Position numbers and translations under genes: made by a program. From Lysobacter firmicutimachus (GTDB lineage Bacteria; Pseudomonadota; Gammaproteobacteria; Xanthomonadales; Xanthomonadaceae): a stretch of 64,000 bases of DNA. The notes beneath the pieces are model-generated. The model was not told where the DNA came from. It saw only the letters and a list, made by a program, of their open reading frames with translations, and made no database searches. Where the stretch lies: contig NZ_JBANDL010000002.1 in assembly GCF_037027445.1 (NCBI RefSeq), forward strand, positions 868,001-932,000. Reading direction: 5' to 3'. Below, one piece after another: positions 45,301 through 53,009 of the stretch. Every line of letters begins with the position of its first letter. Within the stretch, counting starts at the first letter, position 1.

Positions 45301-46030
45301 AGTCGACCGGCGCGCGGTCAGCGTCAGCGGCGGCCACACCTCCAACGACACCCAGTGGCAGAGCAAGCTGGAGTGGCGCGAGGACCGCGGCGCCGAGCAG
45401 CGCGAGCAGTGGGTGACCACCAACCACATCACCCACAAGTTCAACGAGAGCTTCCGCGTCGCCGGCCGCTTCAACTACTCCAAGACCACCGACGAGCTGA
45501 ACCCGCAGGCCGGGGCCAAGTTCATCGAAGGCAACGTCGGCTTCGCCTGGCGGCCGTGGAACACGACCAAGTACGCGCTGCTGGGCAAGTACACGTACCT
45601 GTACGACGTGTCGGCGCTGCCGCAGATCGGCGACAACGTGGCCTTCTACGACCAGAAGACCCAGGTGCTGTCGCTGGAGGGCATCTACAACCCGAACCAC
45701 CACTGGGAGTTCGCCGGCAAGCTGGCGCGCCGCGAAGGCGAGGTGCGCTACGGCCGCCTGACCGGGCAGTGGGCCGATTCGGCCACGACCTTCGCCGCGG
45801 TGCAGACCCGCTACGAGTTCGCCGAAACCTGGCACGCGCTGGCCGAGTACCGCTGGCTCGACGTCAAGGACGGCGGCACCCGCCGCGGCTTCCTGGTCGG
45901 CGTCGACCGCGACATCGGCCGCAACTTCCGCGTCGGCGTCGGCTACAACTTCACCGAGTTCAGCGACGACCTGACCAACTTCGACTACGACCACAAGGGC
46001 TGGTTCTTGAACCTGGTGGGGACGTACTGA
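42335..46030 (+). CDS. large outer-membrane beta-barrel protein, partner of the giant adhesin
   Basis: 1231 residues, starting 11 bp after the adhesin stop with GAGGGGGCGG as ribosome site. A signal peptide ends near A-V-A-Q (26). The N-terminal 400 residues are soluble, with beta-sandwich-like stretches. From about 450 the sequence becomes alternating polar/aromatic strands (for example G-G-T-Y-I-D-E-N, Y-L-K-L-E-H-S, F-E-V-L-G-Q-F-S-P) and ends in W-F-L-N-L-V-G-T-Y, the terminal aromatic signature of barrels inserted by BamA. I do not recognise a named family. By position it may export, anchor or display the OmpA-tailed giant. Confidence 0.88.
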   Translation: MKMKMKLLDYTLISLLAGATPLAVAQESGQAATQAEQGAAEAVKCTEAACSGEDGLLFKLRTRSYSKPVTEGTNKQSSSEALQPDRRVSVALEQPGKAVAIGKWSVSLPNGGVIWATEDPTLGRPEMNVSATSLVSFDGTRILKPVRFYAYNNYSSFIQRAEVLIYRATDTDLVDPLAKVELPVAAVSDVEWDGALPAGYAARAGDELLYLVRAYGADGSVDETYPQRMQLVRPEEAERGLQTLRNAMERKDGTALGIDEAQRRSLTESTFGSSTLRQQNIGIYGSRIRIQGRNIPENYAVTINGRSFPVDLERKLVAEYLEPIGRHRYDLKLKGEGGQIEHTLDIDVSGRYMFAVAIADLTASKGSTSGSVEPLAGDEHFDKDLVVDGRLAFYLKGKIKGKYLVTAQADTREREVEQLFNGFWKADPQNIFRRLDPDLYYPVYGDDSTTYRDVDTMGRLYVRVDWDKSQALWGNYDTGITGTEFGQYSRSLYGGALNWRSRRSTALGEPGSELRLFGSEAQTAPGHSEFLGTGGSLYYLKHTDVLPGSDKVVLEVRDATTGRVENRIDLVRGADYEIDEMQGRLLLTRPLAQVTRENIPTLTRDAPLDGFSQVLLVDYEFVPNGFDADSVTAGFRGKHWFGDHVALGGTYIDENRAGEDYTLKGADLTLQAGRGTYLKLEHSQTEATSAPIFYSDNGGLSFSEINSGLGAREGSASAVEARANFKELGWTQLDWSAGAWWRQVDAGYSISRYDIGQKVEERGFEVLGQFSPTFNIYGRYSRATRGEDALTQAQLTGEWRITDATTWAAEIRRVEEDRNGLDAAGVLGALQYKHRFGSSFDLYGTAQVTLDDDGGRYRDNDAFTLGGKYVFGNLSSVGAELTTGDRGDAAQVNAEYRIQPDHTVYGSYTYSTDRTDYDPLFNNRLNSGWTLGQRWRLSNQVNMFNESQFLKAPNESGLAHTFGMDFYPSQGWNIGFTLQSATLDKAIGEVDRRAVSVSGGHTSNDTQWQSKLEWREDRGAEQREQWVTTNHITHKFNESFRVAGRFNYSKTTDELNPQAGAKFIEGNVGFAWRPWNTTKYALLGKYTYLYDVSALPQIGDNVAFYDQKTQVLSLEGIYNPNHHWEFAGKLARREGEVRYGRLTGQWADSATTFAAVQTRYEFAETWHALAEYRWLDVKDGGTRRGFLVGVDRDIGRNFRVGVGYNFTEFSDDLTNFDYDHKGWFLNLVGTY

Positions 46031-46155
46031 TAGCGCCGATTGCCGCGAAACGATGCGGTCTCCGACGCGTGAGCCAGGGGGCCATCGGTCGCGATGAACT
46101 TGTCGCGACCGGCGGTCCTGCGGTCGGCGACACAGAGATAGTTGGAGACGGTGGC

Positions 46156-48225
46156 ATGAGAATTCGCGCCCGTGTGGTTGTCTGCGTCGGCCTTGGACTG
46201 GCGAGCGGCGGCGTTGCGGCCCAACAGGGCATCGGCATCGGAAATGTGGCGACAGCTCCCGGTTTGATCGGGTCCGCGCACCCCAACACGGCCAATCGGG
46301 ACTGCGCCGCGAATACCGTCGTTGTCGGCGGCCGCCATACGGACCGGGCGATAGGGCCGGCGAATTCCGCCGATGGCATGACCGTCGACTACGATCTGCG
46401 CTGCGGGAGCATCAGCACCGACGGCGTGAGCGTCACGGTCGCCAACGACGCCACGTTTACCGATTTCCCGACCTACGACCAACGAGACGTCACGTTGCAG
46501 AACACCTGCGCCGCGAACCAGGTCGTCGGTCGGGGCGGCGGTTACGATCGAGATTACCTCGCCCAAGGAACCTGGACCAGTTCCGTCACCCACGTGTGCT
46601 ATGCCCTGGTCTTGGACGCCAACGATTGGGTCAAGCGCTCCGGCACCGCCTCCGCGACGCAACTCATCGGCAACAACGAGGCCTACGCGGTGCATACGCT
46701 TCGCGGCCCGTTCTGCGCCGATACCATCGATACCGTGAAAGTCGGCTATTTGGGGCGTTTGGGCGGCGAGGGCATCGACGGTGTCCAGCAGCGTTGCGGG
46801 CAGTTCATCCAGGCGCGCTTTTCCGCTGCGCTGAACTTCGTCGATTTCGCCTGGAGCACGGCCCTCGGCGGCGCCGGCTGGAACGCGCAGCTGACCCACA
46901 CCAGCGGCAACATGGCGGTACGCACGCCGCGGCCGGCGGGGGTCAACGACCTCACGCAGTTCGAAGGCGCGAACGAGCTCTACGTGATCCCCGGCGCCGG
47001 CTATTCGGCCACCCCGATCGCGCCGGCCGGCATCGCCGCCAACACCTATGCGGTGACCACTCCCTGCACCAACGCCACCCGCACCGACGAACAGGACCTG
47101 GCCTGCCCGCTGGTGGTGACCGGCCTGCCCGACATCGCGGTCGCGCTGACCACGCCGACGCCGGCCTACAGCAACTACGGCCAGTTGCAGAACATCGTGC
47201 TGACCGCGACCAACGTCGGGCCCGGCGCCACCGATGGCGACGATGGCTTCACCGTGGTCGCGACCCTGCCGGCAGGCTGGACGGCCGGTGCGCTGCCGGC
47301 CAACTGCACTGCCAACGGCGCCAACACGGTCGTGACCTGCGCGCTCAACCCGACCCCGCTGACCGGCTCGGCCGCGCCCGGCGGCAACGGCGGCACGATC
47401 GGCTTCACCATTCCGGTGACGGTCAATTCGCCCACGCTCAGCGGCGCTTACACCGCCAATGCCGCGTTGGGCCGCAGCGTGCCCGATGGCGACGCAGATG
47501 CGACCAACAACGATTACAACACTGCCAACGACACCACCAGCGGGCCGTTGGTGTTCCAGAAGCAGCCGATCCTGCGCCTGCGCAAGGCGCTGCCGCTGGG
47601 ACGGTTCGTCGCCGCGGATCAGTTCCAACTGGATATCGCCGGCACCGGCGGACCGGTCAGCGCCACCACCACCGGCAGCGGCACCACCGCCAGCGGCGAA
47701 GCGCTGCTCAACGGCAGCATCGGCGCGGCCTACACCCTGTCCGAGGCCGGCGCGGCCGGCGCCAACCTCGCCAACTACGCCAGCGCCTACAGCTGCAGCA
47801 ACGCCCTGGCCGGTGGCCAGGCCCCGAGCGGCAGCGGCGCCAGTTTCAATCTCACCGCAGTGGCCGGCGACGATCTCACCTGCACCTTCAGCAATACCCG
47901 CACGCCCTTGGCCGATCTGGCGATCACCAAGACCAATACGCCGGTATCGGGGCCGTCCGATCAGAGCAACGACACGCTCAATCGTGGCGCGGCGACGACC
48001 TACACCATCGTGGTGACCAACAACGGGCCCGATACGGTGAACGGCGCGGTGCTCAGCGATCCGGCCGGCAATCGCAGCGGCTTGAGCTGCACCGCGCCGC
48101 CGGTCTGCACCGGTACCGCCTGTCCGGCGGGATTGACCTTGGCCCAGTTGGAAAGCGGCGTGGCGCTGGGCGCCCTGGCGAACGGCGCGTCGGTGACGGT
48201 GACGCTGAGCTGCAGCGTCAACTGA
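46156..48225 (+). CDS. exported DUF11-domain surface protein
   Basis: 689 residues from ATG 46156 with GGAG 8 bases upstream; the open frame continues far upstream only as a shadow of the barrel gene. A signal peptide ends near V-A-A-Q. The first 320 residues are a Cys-containing domain I cannot name. A DUF11-like unit follows (about 330-475, I-V-L-T-A-T-N-V-G-P-G), then a prealbumin-like unit (475-585) and a final DUF11 unit (590-689, T-Y-T-I-V-V-T-N-N-G-P-D) that ends the protein with no anchor. It shares domain types with the giant and could be a tip or cap subunit of the same surface structure. A 125-bp gap separates it from the barrel gene. Confidence 0.85.
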   Translation: MRIRARVVVCVGLGLASGGVAAQQGIGIGNVATAPGLIGSAHPNTANRDCAANTVVVGGRHTDRAIGPANSADGMTVDYDLRCGSISTDGVSVTVANDATFTDFPTYDQRDVTLQNTCAANQVVGRGGGYDRDYLAQGTWTSSVTHVCYALVLDANDWVKRSGTASATQLIGNNEAYAVHTLRGPFCADTIDTVKVGYLGRLGGEGIDGVQQRCGQFIQARFSAALNFVDFAWSTALGGAGWNAQLTHTSGNMAVRTPRPAGVNDLTQFEGANELYVIPGAGYSATPIAPAGIAANTYAVTTPCTNATRTDEQDLACPLVVTGLPDIAVALTTPTPAYSNYGQLQNIVLTATNVGPGATDGDDGFTVVATLPAGWTAGALPANCTANGANTVVTCALNPTPLTGSAAPGGNGGTIGFTIPVTVNSPTLSGAYTANAALGRSVPDGDADATNNDYNTANDTTSGPLVFQKQPILRLRKALPLGRFVAADQFQLDIAGTGGPVSATTTGSGTTASGEALLNGSIGAAYTLSEAGAAGANLANYASAYSCSNALAGGQAPSGSGASFNLTAVAGDDLTCTFSNTRTPLADLAITKTNTPVSGPSDQSNDTLNRGAATTYTIVVTNNGPDTVNGAVLSDPAGNRSGLSCTAPPVCTGTACPAGLTLAQLESGVALGALANGASVTVTLSCSVN

Positions 48226-48360
48226 AGCCGGGCGCAACCGTTGGCCCTCGGGGCCGACCCGTATTCCGTCGCGACACACTGCCGGCTTCATCCGCGACGA
48301 CCATCGCAGCGGTGGTTACGTCAGAAGCGTTTCGCGATGTGATGGCACATTCGTCTACTT

Positions 48361-48399
48361 CTTGCAGGGCCCGGCGTGGCAGTCGCCGGGTCCTGCAAG
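48361..48399. terminator. long hairpin downstream of the surface-protein operon
   Basis: Arms 48361-48376 and 48384-48399 pair over 16 bp with one G-U pair, around a 7-base loop. It lies 135 bp after the last operon gene. There is no T tract, so it may instead protect the 3' end of the transcript. Confidence 0.6.
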
Positions 48400-48550
48400 A
48401 CCATTATCGAACGATACGCGCGCAGGTTCGGCTGTCGTCGCCGCGATTGCGGCGGCGGCGATGGCGGGCCGGCTTCAAAATACTGACGTGCACGGTCAAT
48501 TAGCGACCGACAGCGTTCAGAAGATTAAGTTCCGATGCCGTTCGGCCATC

Positions 48551-48567
48551 GAAAAACGACGTTTTTC
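48551..48567. repeat. 17-bp palindrome
   Basis: GAAAAACGACGTTTTTC is an 8-1-8 perfect inverted repeat. It could be an operator for the sigma-54 promoter 90 bp downstream, or a short terminator-like element. Confidence 0.5.
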
Positions 48568-48654
48568 CCACCGCCGCACGCGGCAATCGGCGATGTAAAC
48601 GTTTCACCGGTCTGTGTCGGATTTATGACTGGGGCTGCTTCTATCTTGTGACGG

Positions 48655-48671
48655 TTGGCACAAAGTTTGCA
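48655..48671 (+). promoter_or_regulatory. orphan sigma-54 promoter
   Basis: TTGGCACAAAGTTTGCA matches the -24/-12 consensus with GG (48657-48658) and GC (48669-48670) 10 bases apart. Predicted start near 48683. The next supportable gene on this strand is 1.1 kb away, so this promoter may drive a small RNA or an unrecognised small protein. Confidence 0.65.
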
Positions 48672-49804
48672 GTGATATGGATATCAGCACAATCTGCAAA
48701 ACGTGATGCGTCCAATGCTTCCATCGTCGATCTCATCGCTTCGCGTCTGCGCCCGCAGCCGTGGCGTGAGCGCGCCGGTGCGTGGCGTCGGCCGTGTGTG
48801 GAGCAGCGCGAACCGTGGCATCGGTTCGTTCTTTCACGGCGACAGTGCGATCGGGTTCGCTTTTGATTCGGCGGGCTCAATGCTTGGTCTGCGTTACTTT
48901 CGGCTGCGCGAGCGGCGTGTGCGTGAGGATGCGCGCCGGTCTGTGTCGAGCCTCGGTTCGCGCATCGGCCACGCGAGTCGCAACCTCGAATCGAGCTGGA
49001 TTCGCTCGCGAAAAAAGCGACGACGGCGTGTGGACGAATGTTCCTACCCGTTTGCCGATAAAGAACGGTAGCGTCTGGTAATCGTTGTCAATCCCCCAAG
49101 AGTACGTGCGTCCTGCCGGATGCCGTATTCACGATGTCGCTTTGCCTTGTGAAAGACAGCGGCGTCAAATACTTGTGAACACGCGCATGTCGATGCACAT
49201 ATCAATTTTTCATTTCGAATCGCCTCCGGCAGAACGCAGGCTTTCGCGGCTTGGTTTCGATTTCTCACTCGCAAACGGAAGTTCGTTCAATTCTGCGTTG
49301 CGTACCGGGGCGCGCTCCGGCGAGGGTACGGGCAGCGAGGCTTCGTCGATTCGATCGTCGATTCGAACGAGCGCAGTGGGTGGAATCGGGTGGAGCCCCC
49401 TGTCGCCGAAGCCGTCGCTGGACGCCGTGAGGAAAACGGATCAGTGGGTCCGGCCGCGACACGGGGGAAGGAATCTCCCATACACGTCGGTGCCGGCAGG
49501 CTCAACTGAAAAAGCGCCACGGAAGGCGGGCGCAGCCCGTACGTCCATGCCGGCCCTGGAGGTGCCGGCCATCGCGAATGTCGCCGACCGAAGTCGGCCG
49601 CTGCCCGAATCGAAGCAGTCCGATTCCAGGGAGGTCATGCACTGCGTCCAGTCGTCCGATCCGTATCGCGTGCGGGATATCGCCCGCCGCTGCGCGGCCG
49701 GATTCCCCCATAAGACCTCGAAATATAAGTAGAACGCCGTGTGCACTATCCATCCTTATAACGATCATGTTGACGATGTCGTGGATCAAACGGAGATCGC
49801 CGCG

Positions 49805-50188
49805 ATGATTCCCGACGAACACGAAGAATCCATCTACACCCGGCTGGACGCAAAGCAGTGGGCGGCGATCGAAGCCGTGCTGCCGCGTACCGTCTATACC
49901 CGCAATACCGACACCGAGGACGCGCGTCGTTTCGTCGAAGCCGCGTTGTGGGTAATGGCGACCGGCCGGTTCTGGACTGAGTTGCCGCAGGCCGTCTACG
50001 GTCCCTGGCGCAAGAACTACGTACGCAGCAATCGATGGATTTATCGCGGCATGTGGCAGGCCGTGATCGGCGCGCTGGGTCAGGACAGTGAGCTGTCGAC
50101 GATGATTTCGCGCTACGTGAAAACCCAGGTCGAACGACACCAGAAACTCGGCCGGCGCAACGATTTCCGCCTCGACGGCGAGGACTGA
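49805..50188 (+). CDS. stand-alone IS5-type transposase N-terminal domain protein
   Basis: 127 residues from ATG 49805, which has GGAG 9 bases upstream; a GTG at 49739 would add 22 residues but lacks a ribosome site. The sequence L-D-A-K-Q-W-A-A-I-E-A-V-L-P, E-A-A-L-W-V-M-A-T-G-R-F-W-T-E-L-P, and Y-G-P-W-R-K-N-Y-V-R-S-N-R-W match the DUF4096 DNA-binding domain found at the N-terminus of IS4/IS5 transposases. No catalytic DDE domain follows, and no inverted repeats flank it. It is either an IS remnant or a domesticated DNA-binding regulator; intact codon use and a good start favour the latter. Confidence 0.78.
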   Translation: MIPDEHEESIYTRLDAKQWAAIEAVLPRTVYTRNTDTEDARRFVEAALWVMATGRFWTELPQAVYGPWRKNYVRSNRWIYRGMWQAVIGALGQDSELSTMISRYVKTQVERHQKLGRRNDFRLDGED

Positions 50189-50469
50189 ACCGGCGTTGCG
50201 CGTTATGCAGGCGGGTCCGCGGTGCGGCCCGGCCGGCCCCGACAGGAGCGCTGTCCGTACGGGGCGGCGGCGTTCCGGCGTCCGTTCGGGCGCGGGCCCG
50301 CCTGCTTCGCCCGGTCCGGTCGTCCGGCCGCCCGCGCCATCCACCCAGGGCCGCACAGGCGGTCGGGGCAGGGCTGGGCGATAATTGCCGCTCTGCGATC
50401 CGATCCGCGGCAGGCGGCGGGTCCTCTTCCGGCGGGCGCTGGCCGACCGCCTTCGATCAGGGCGGGACT

Positions 50470-51180
50470 ATGTTGCAACTGGTGGGCTTCGACGGCGACG
50501 ACACGCTTTGGCACAGCGAGGGGTACTACCAGGAGGCGGCGGTCGAGTTCGAACGCATCCTCTCGGCCTGGGTCGACATCGGCAACGCCGCCATCCGCCA
50601 GCGCCTGTACGCGGTGGAGCGCAACAATCTCGCTTTGTTCGGCTACGGCGTCAAAGGCATGGCCTTGTCGATGATCGAGGCGGCGATCGACATCACCCAG
50701 TCGCGGATCAGCGCGGCCGACATCCACCGTATCGTGGCTCTGGCCAAGGACCTGCTCGATCATCCGGTCGAGTTGCTGCCCGGCATCCGCGAGGCGGTGG
50801 AGGCGGTGGCGCGCGAGCACCGCATCGTGCTGATCACCAAGGGCGACTTGTTCCATCAGGAGAAGAAGGTCGCGCTCAGCGGCCTGGCCGACCTGTTCCA
50901 CCGCATCGAGATCGTGTCGGAGAAGGACGAGGCGAGCTATTCGCGGGTCTTGGCCGAGTTCGGCGTGGCCCCGCAGGGGTTCGCGATGGTCGGCAACTCG
51001 CTGCGCTCGGACATCGAACCGGTCGTCGCCCTCGGCGGTTGGGGCGTGCACATGCCCTACCACGTGACCTGGGCGCACGAGATGGAACACGGCATGAGCG
51101 GCGAGCATCCGCGCCTGCAGACGGTCAGCGGCGCCGCAGCGATCGCCGAAGCGATCGCGCGCTTCGATCGCGGGGCTTAG
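50470..51180 (+). CDS. HAD-superfamily hydrolase
   Basis: 236 residues. Motif I is V-G-F-D-G-D-D-T-L-W (catalytic D8 and D10); motif II V-L-I-T-K-G, motif III the K in S-E-K-D-E-A-S-Y, and motif IV M-V-G-N-S-L-R-S-D-I. A helical cap (20-95) indicates a small-molecule phosphatase. It is unlike the HAD gene at 14953, sharing only the family motifs. The start ATG has CGGGAC upstream, a weak ribosome site. No neighbour reveals its substrate. Confidence 0.88.
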   Translation: MLQLVGFDGDDTLWHSEGYYQEAAVEFERILSAWVDIGNAAIRQRLYAVERNNLALFGYGVKGMALSMIEAAIDITQSRISAADIHRIVALAKDLLDHPVELLPGIREAVEAVAREHRIVLITKGDLFHQEKKVALSGLADLFHRIEIVSEKDEASYSRVLAEFGVAPQGFAMVGNSLRSDIEPVVALGGWGVHMPYHVTWAHEMEHGMSGEHPRLQTVSGAAAIAEAIARFDRGA

Positions 51181-51729
51181 GGCCGCTCGCCTCCGGCCGG
51201 ATGGACGCCGGCTGCGATCGCCGGCGAGCACTCGACCGGGCGAACGACGGGCGCGCGAGCGTTTTCGACCGGATCGGGTCCAGCGCACCGGCCTGAATCG
51301 CGGCTGCGGTCGCGATTTTCTCCAGCAGCGTCCGACCTTATCGGTCCGCCTGTCGCGGACGTCGCCCGGCGATGGCGACATGCGGATGCGCCGTGTTGTG
51401 TGCTGCATTCGCGTCGCGCAAGGCGGGCGTCGTCGTCCGGTTCGACGCCGAAACTGTGCCGAATTTCGCGCCGCCGACGATGCGCGGAGCATCGTTCGCG
51501 TGCGCGATCCGCCTCGAAAAACGCCGCGCGACCGCATCGTGCGCGCGGTCGGCGGCGGCGACTAAGAACATTCCCCGTGCCCACATCCGGCGCAACGGCC
51601 TTTAATGCATATCGGCAGGCGGACGAGCCGCCGAGGGCCCAACACTTACGCGCAGCCCAGGGCGACGGCCCGGCGGTCGCAGGACAAACAGTCTTGGGCG
51701 GAAAGCCGCAATTCGAACAGGAGAGTTAC
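51181..51729. other. intergenic region before the toxin-like gene
   Basis: 549 bp without a recognisable gene. The presumed promoter of the adenylyl cyclase-like gene lies here. TTTAATGCATATC near 51600 is the most AT-rich stretch, but I cannot assign -35/-10 boxes. GGAGAG gives a good ribosome site just before 51730. Confidence 0.45.
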
Positions 51730-52917
51730 ATGGGTAAGAACGCCGGCGGCAAGAGCAATGGGGATGTCATCGACAAGGTCGAAAGCGAATTCGTGACGCC
51801 GCAGCACCGGCTTGCGATCGAAGAGGCTTCGGTCAAAGGCAAGTTCGCGGTCAGTTTCAGAGCGGCGGGCGCCGCCACGTTGGCCGCTCTCGAAGAAGGC
51901 GCGGCGGCCAAGGGGCACGACATTCTCGAGAAAACCATCAAGCAGTCGTCGCTCGCCAAGGCCTATCCGAACAACGCCGCGGAGATGCTGCAAAAGGTGC
52001 GCGAGGCCGGCATCGAGGGTTACGTCGGCCATTGGGACAAGGCCAGCGGAGAGCTGAAAGGCATCTATCTCAGCAGCGGCCACGGCTTGGGCGACAAGGT
52101 CCAGGGGAATATCTACCCCATCGACATGAACCGGCTGGACGAATCGCTGGCCCCGCTCAAGCAGAACCCGGGCTGGAAGGCGTTGCCGTTCACCGGCGAC
52201 TACGACATGCACGACATGCTGACGTTCCGCGGTGCCGGTCGGCCGCATACGCCGTTGGTCGATTCCAAGGAGGAACTTGCGATCCGCAAGGGAATCAACC
52301 AGGCGGTCGCCGATGTCGACCCCCGGCGCCCGGTCGCGGATACCGAACACAACGTGATCCGCCACGGCCCGCAAGTGAACTTCTCCAGCTATATGCTCGA
52401 CCGCGAAGCGGGAGTGGTGAAGCGCGACGGCGGCTTCCTCGGCGTGGTCGCCAGGCCCGGCGAGTTTCCGGTGGCGATGGTGGACCGCGGCAAATGGTCG
52501 ATCATCAACGACTCGAACCAGCTGGCCGGTTACTACCGGAGCGTCGGCGCGCAGATCAAGGAAACCTGGAATCCCGACGGCGTCAGGACCTTCGCCGATG
52601 CGGACAAGCCGGGCATGGTGAAGTACGGCCGGCGCGACGAAACGCCCGCGAAACCGCCCGTTCCCGCCGCACCGAAGCCGGCCGGCAACGAGCCTTCCGC
52701 GGTGCTCGACCGTATGCTGACGGCCGCGCAGGGCGGCGACCGCGAAGCGTTCCGGCAGGCAACCCAGCAGGCCGCCGCAGCGGCGCCGGGGCGCGAGCTG
52801 CGCAACGAGGCGGCGGCGTCGGTCGACCGCCAGGAGCCGTCGCGGACTCAAGCGACGGCGCAACCGCAGCCCGTCGAACAGGCGCTGCCGGGCCCGAGCC
52901 AGCCGCGCGTGCGTTGA
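51730..52917 (+). CDS. CyaA/ExoY/edema-factor-like adenylyl cyclase toxin, putative effector
   Basis: 395 residues from ATG 51730. The catalytic signatures of the anthrax-toxin-like nucleotidyl cyclase family occur in the right order. Region 39-73 (F-A-V-S-F-R ... E-E-G-A-A-A-K-G ... E-K-T-I-K-Q-S-S) aligns with the CyaA/ExoY segment holding two catalytic lysines; here K61 and K68 are seven apart, as in CyaA K58/K65. The T-G-D-Y-D-M motif has the two metal aspartates D157 and D159. H212-G-P-Q-V-N217 matches the H-G-x-x-x-N block, with the Asn one place early. There is no signal peptide. The C-terminal 75 residues are Gln/Ala/Pro-rich, as in type IV secretion effectors of Xanthomonadaceae. It probably makes cAMP or another cyclic nucleotide in a target cell; the family usually needs a host activator protein. 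Confidence 0.72.
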   Translation: MGKNAGGKSNGDVIDKVESEFVTPQHRLAIEEASVKGKFAVSFRAAGAATLAALEEGAAAKGHDILEKTIKQSSLAKAYPNNAAEMLQKVREAGIEGYVGHWDKASGELKGIYLSSGHGLGDKVQGNIYPIDMNRLDESLAPLKQNPGWKALPFTGDYDMHDMLTFRGAGRPHTPLVDSKEELAIRKGINQAVADVDPRRPVADTEHNVIRHGPQVNFSSYMLDREAGVVKRDGGFLGVVARPGEFPVAMVDRGKWSIINDSNQLAGYYRSVGAQIKETWNPDGVRTFADADKPGMVKYGRRDETPAKPPVPAAPKPAGNEPSAVLDRMLTAAQGGDREAFRQATQQAAAAAPGRELRNEAAASVDRQEPSRTQATAQPQPVEQALPGPSQPRVR

Positions 52918-53009
52918 GCGGGCATCCGCGATCCGGCGCCGATGGGGTGCCGGGTCCGGATCGGAACCGGGATCGGGCAAATGCGGAACCGCCGTCGGAA
53001 AACGCCGTG

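Larger units (their letters stand above)
48226..49804. other. 1.6-kb region without a convincing gene
   Basis: Base composition is lower in GC and codon bias is absent in all six frames. It holds a long hairpin (48361-48399), a 17-bp palindrome (48551-48567) and an orphan sigma-54 promoter (48655-48671). Open frames at 48703-49071 and 49085-49732 have no family resemblance and poor start sites. This looks like a regulatory or decayed region; a small RNA downstream of the sigma-54 site is possible. Confidence 0.55.

Noticed and set aside
48703..49071. 122-codon open frame downstream of the orphan sigma-54 promoter
   Set aside because: Position is attractive, but the Arg/Ser-rich product has no family pattern and overlapping frames are as good. 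A small RNA is the simpler reading.
49085..49732. 215-codon open frame on the plus strand
   Set aside because: Codon bias is poor compared with neighbours, there is no ribosome site, and the Ser/Arg-rich product has no recognisable pattern.
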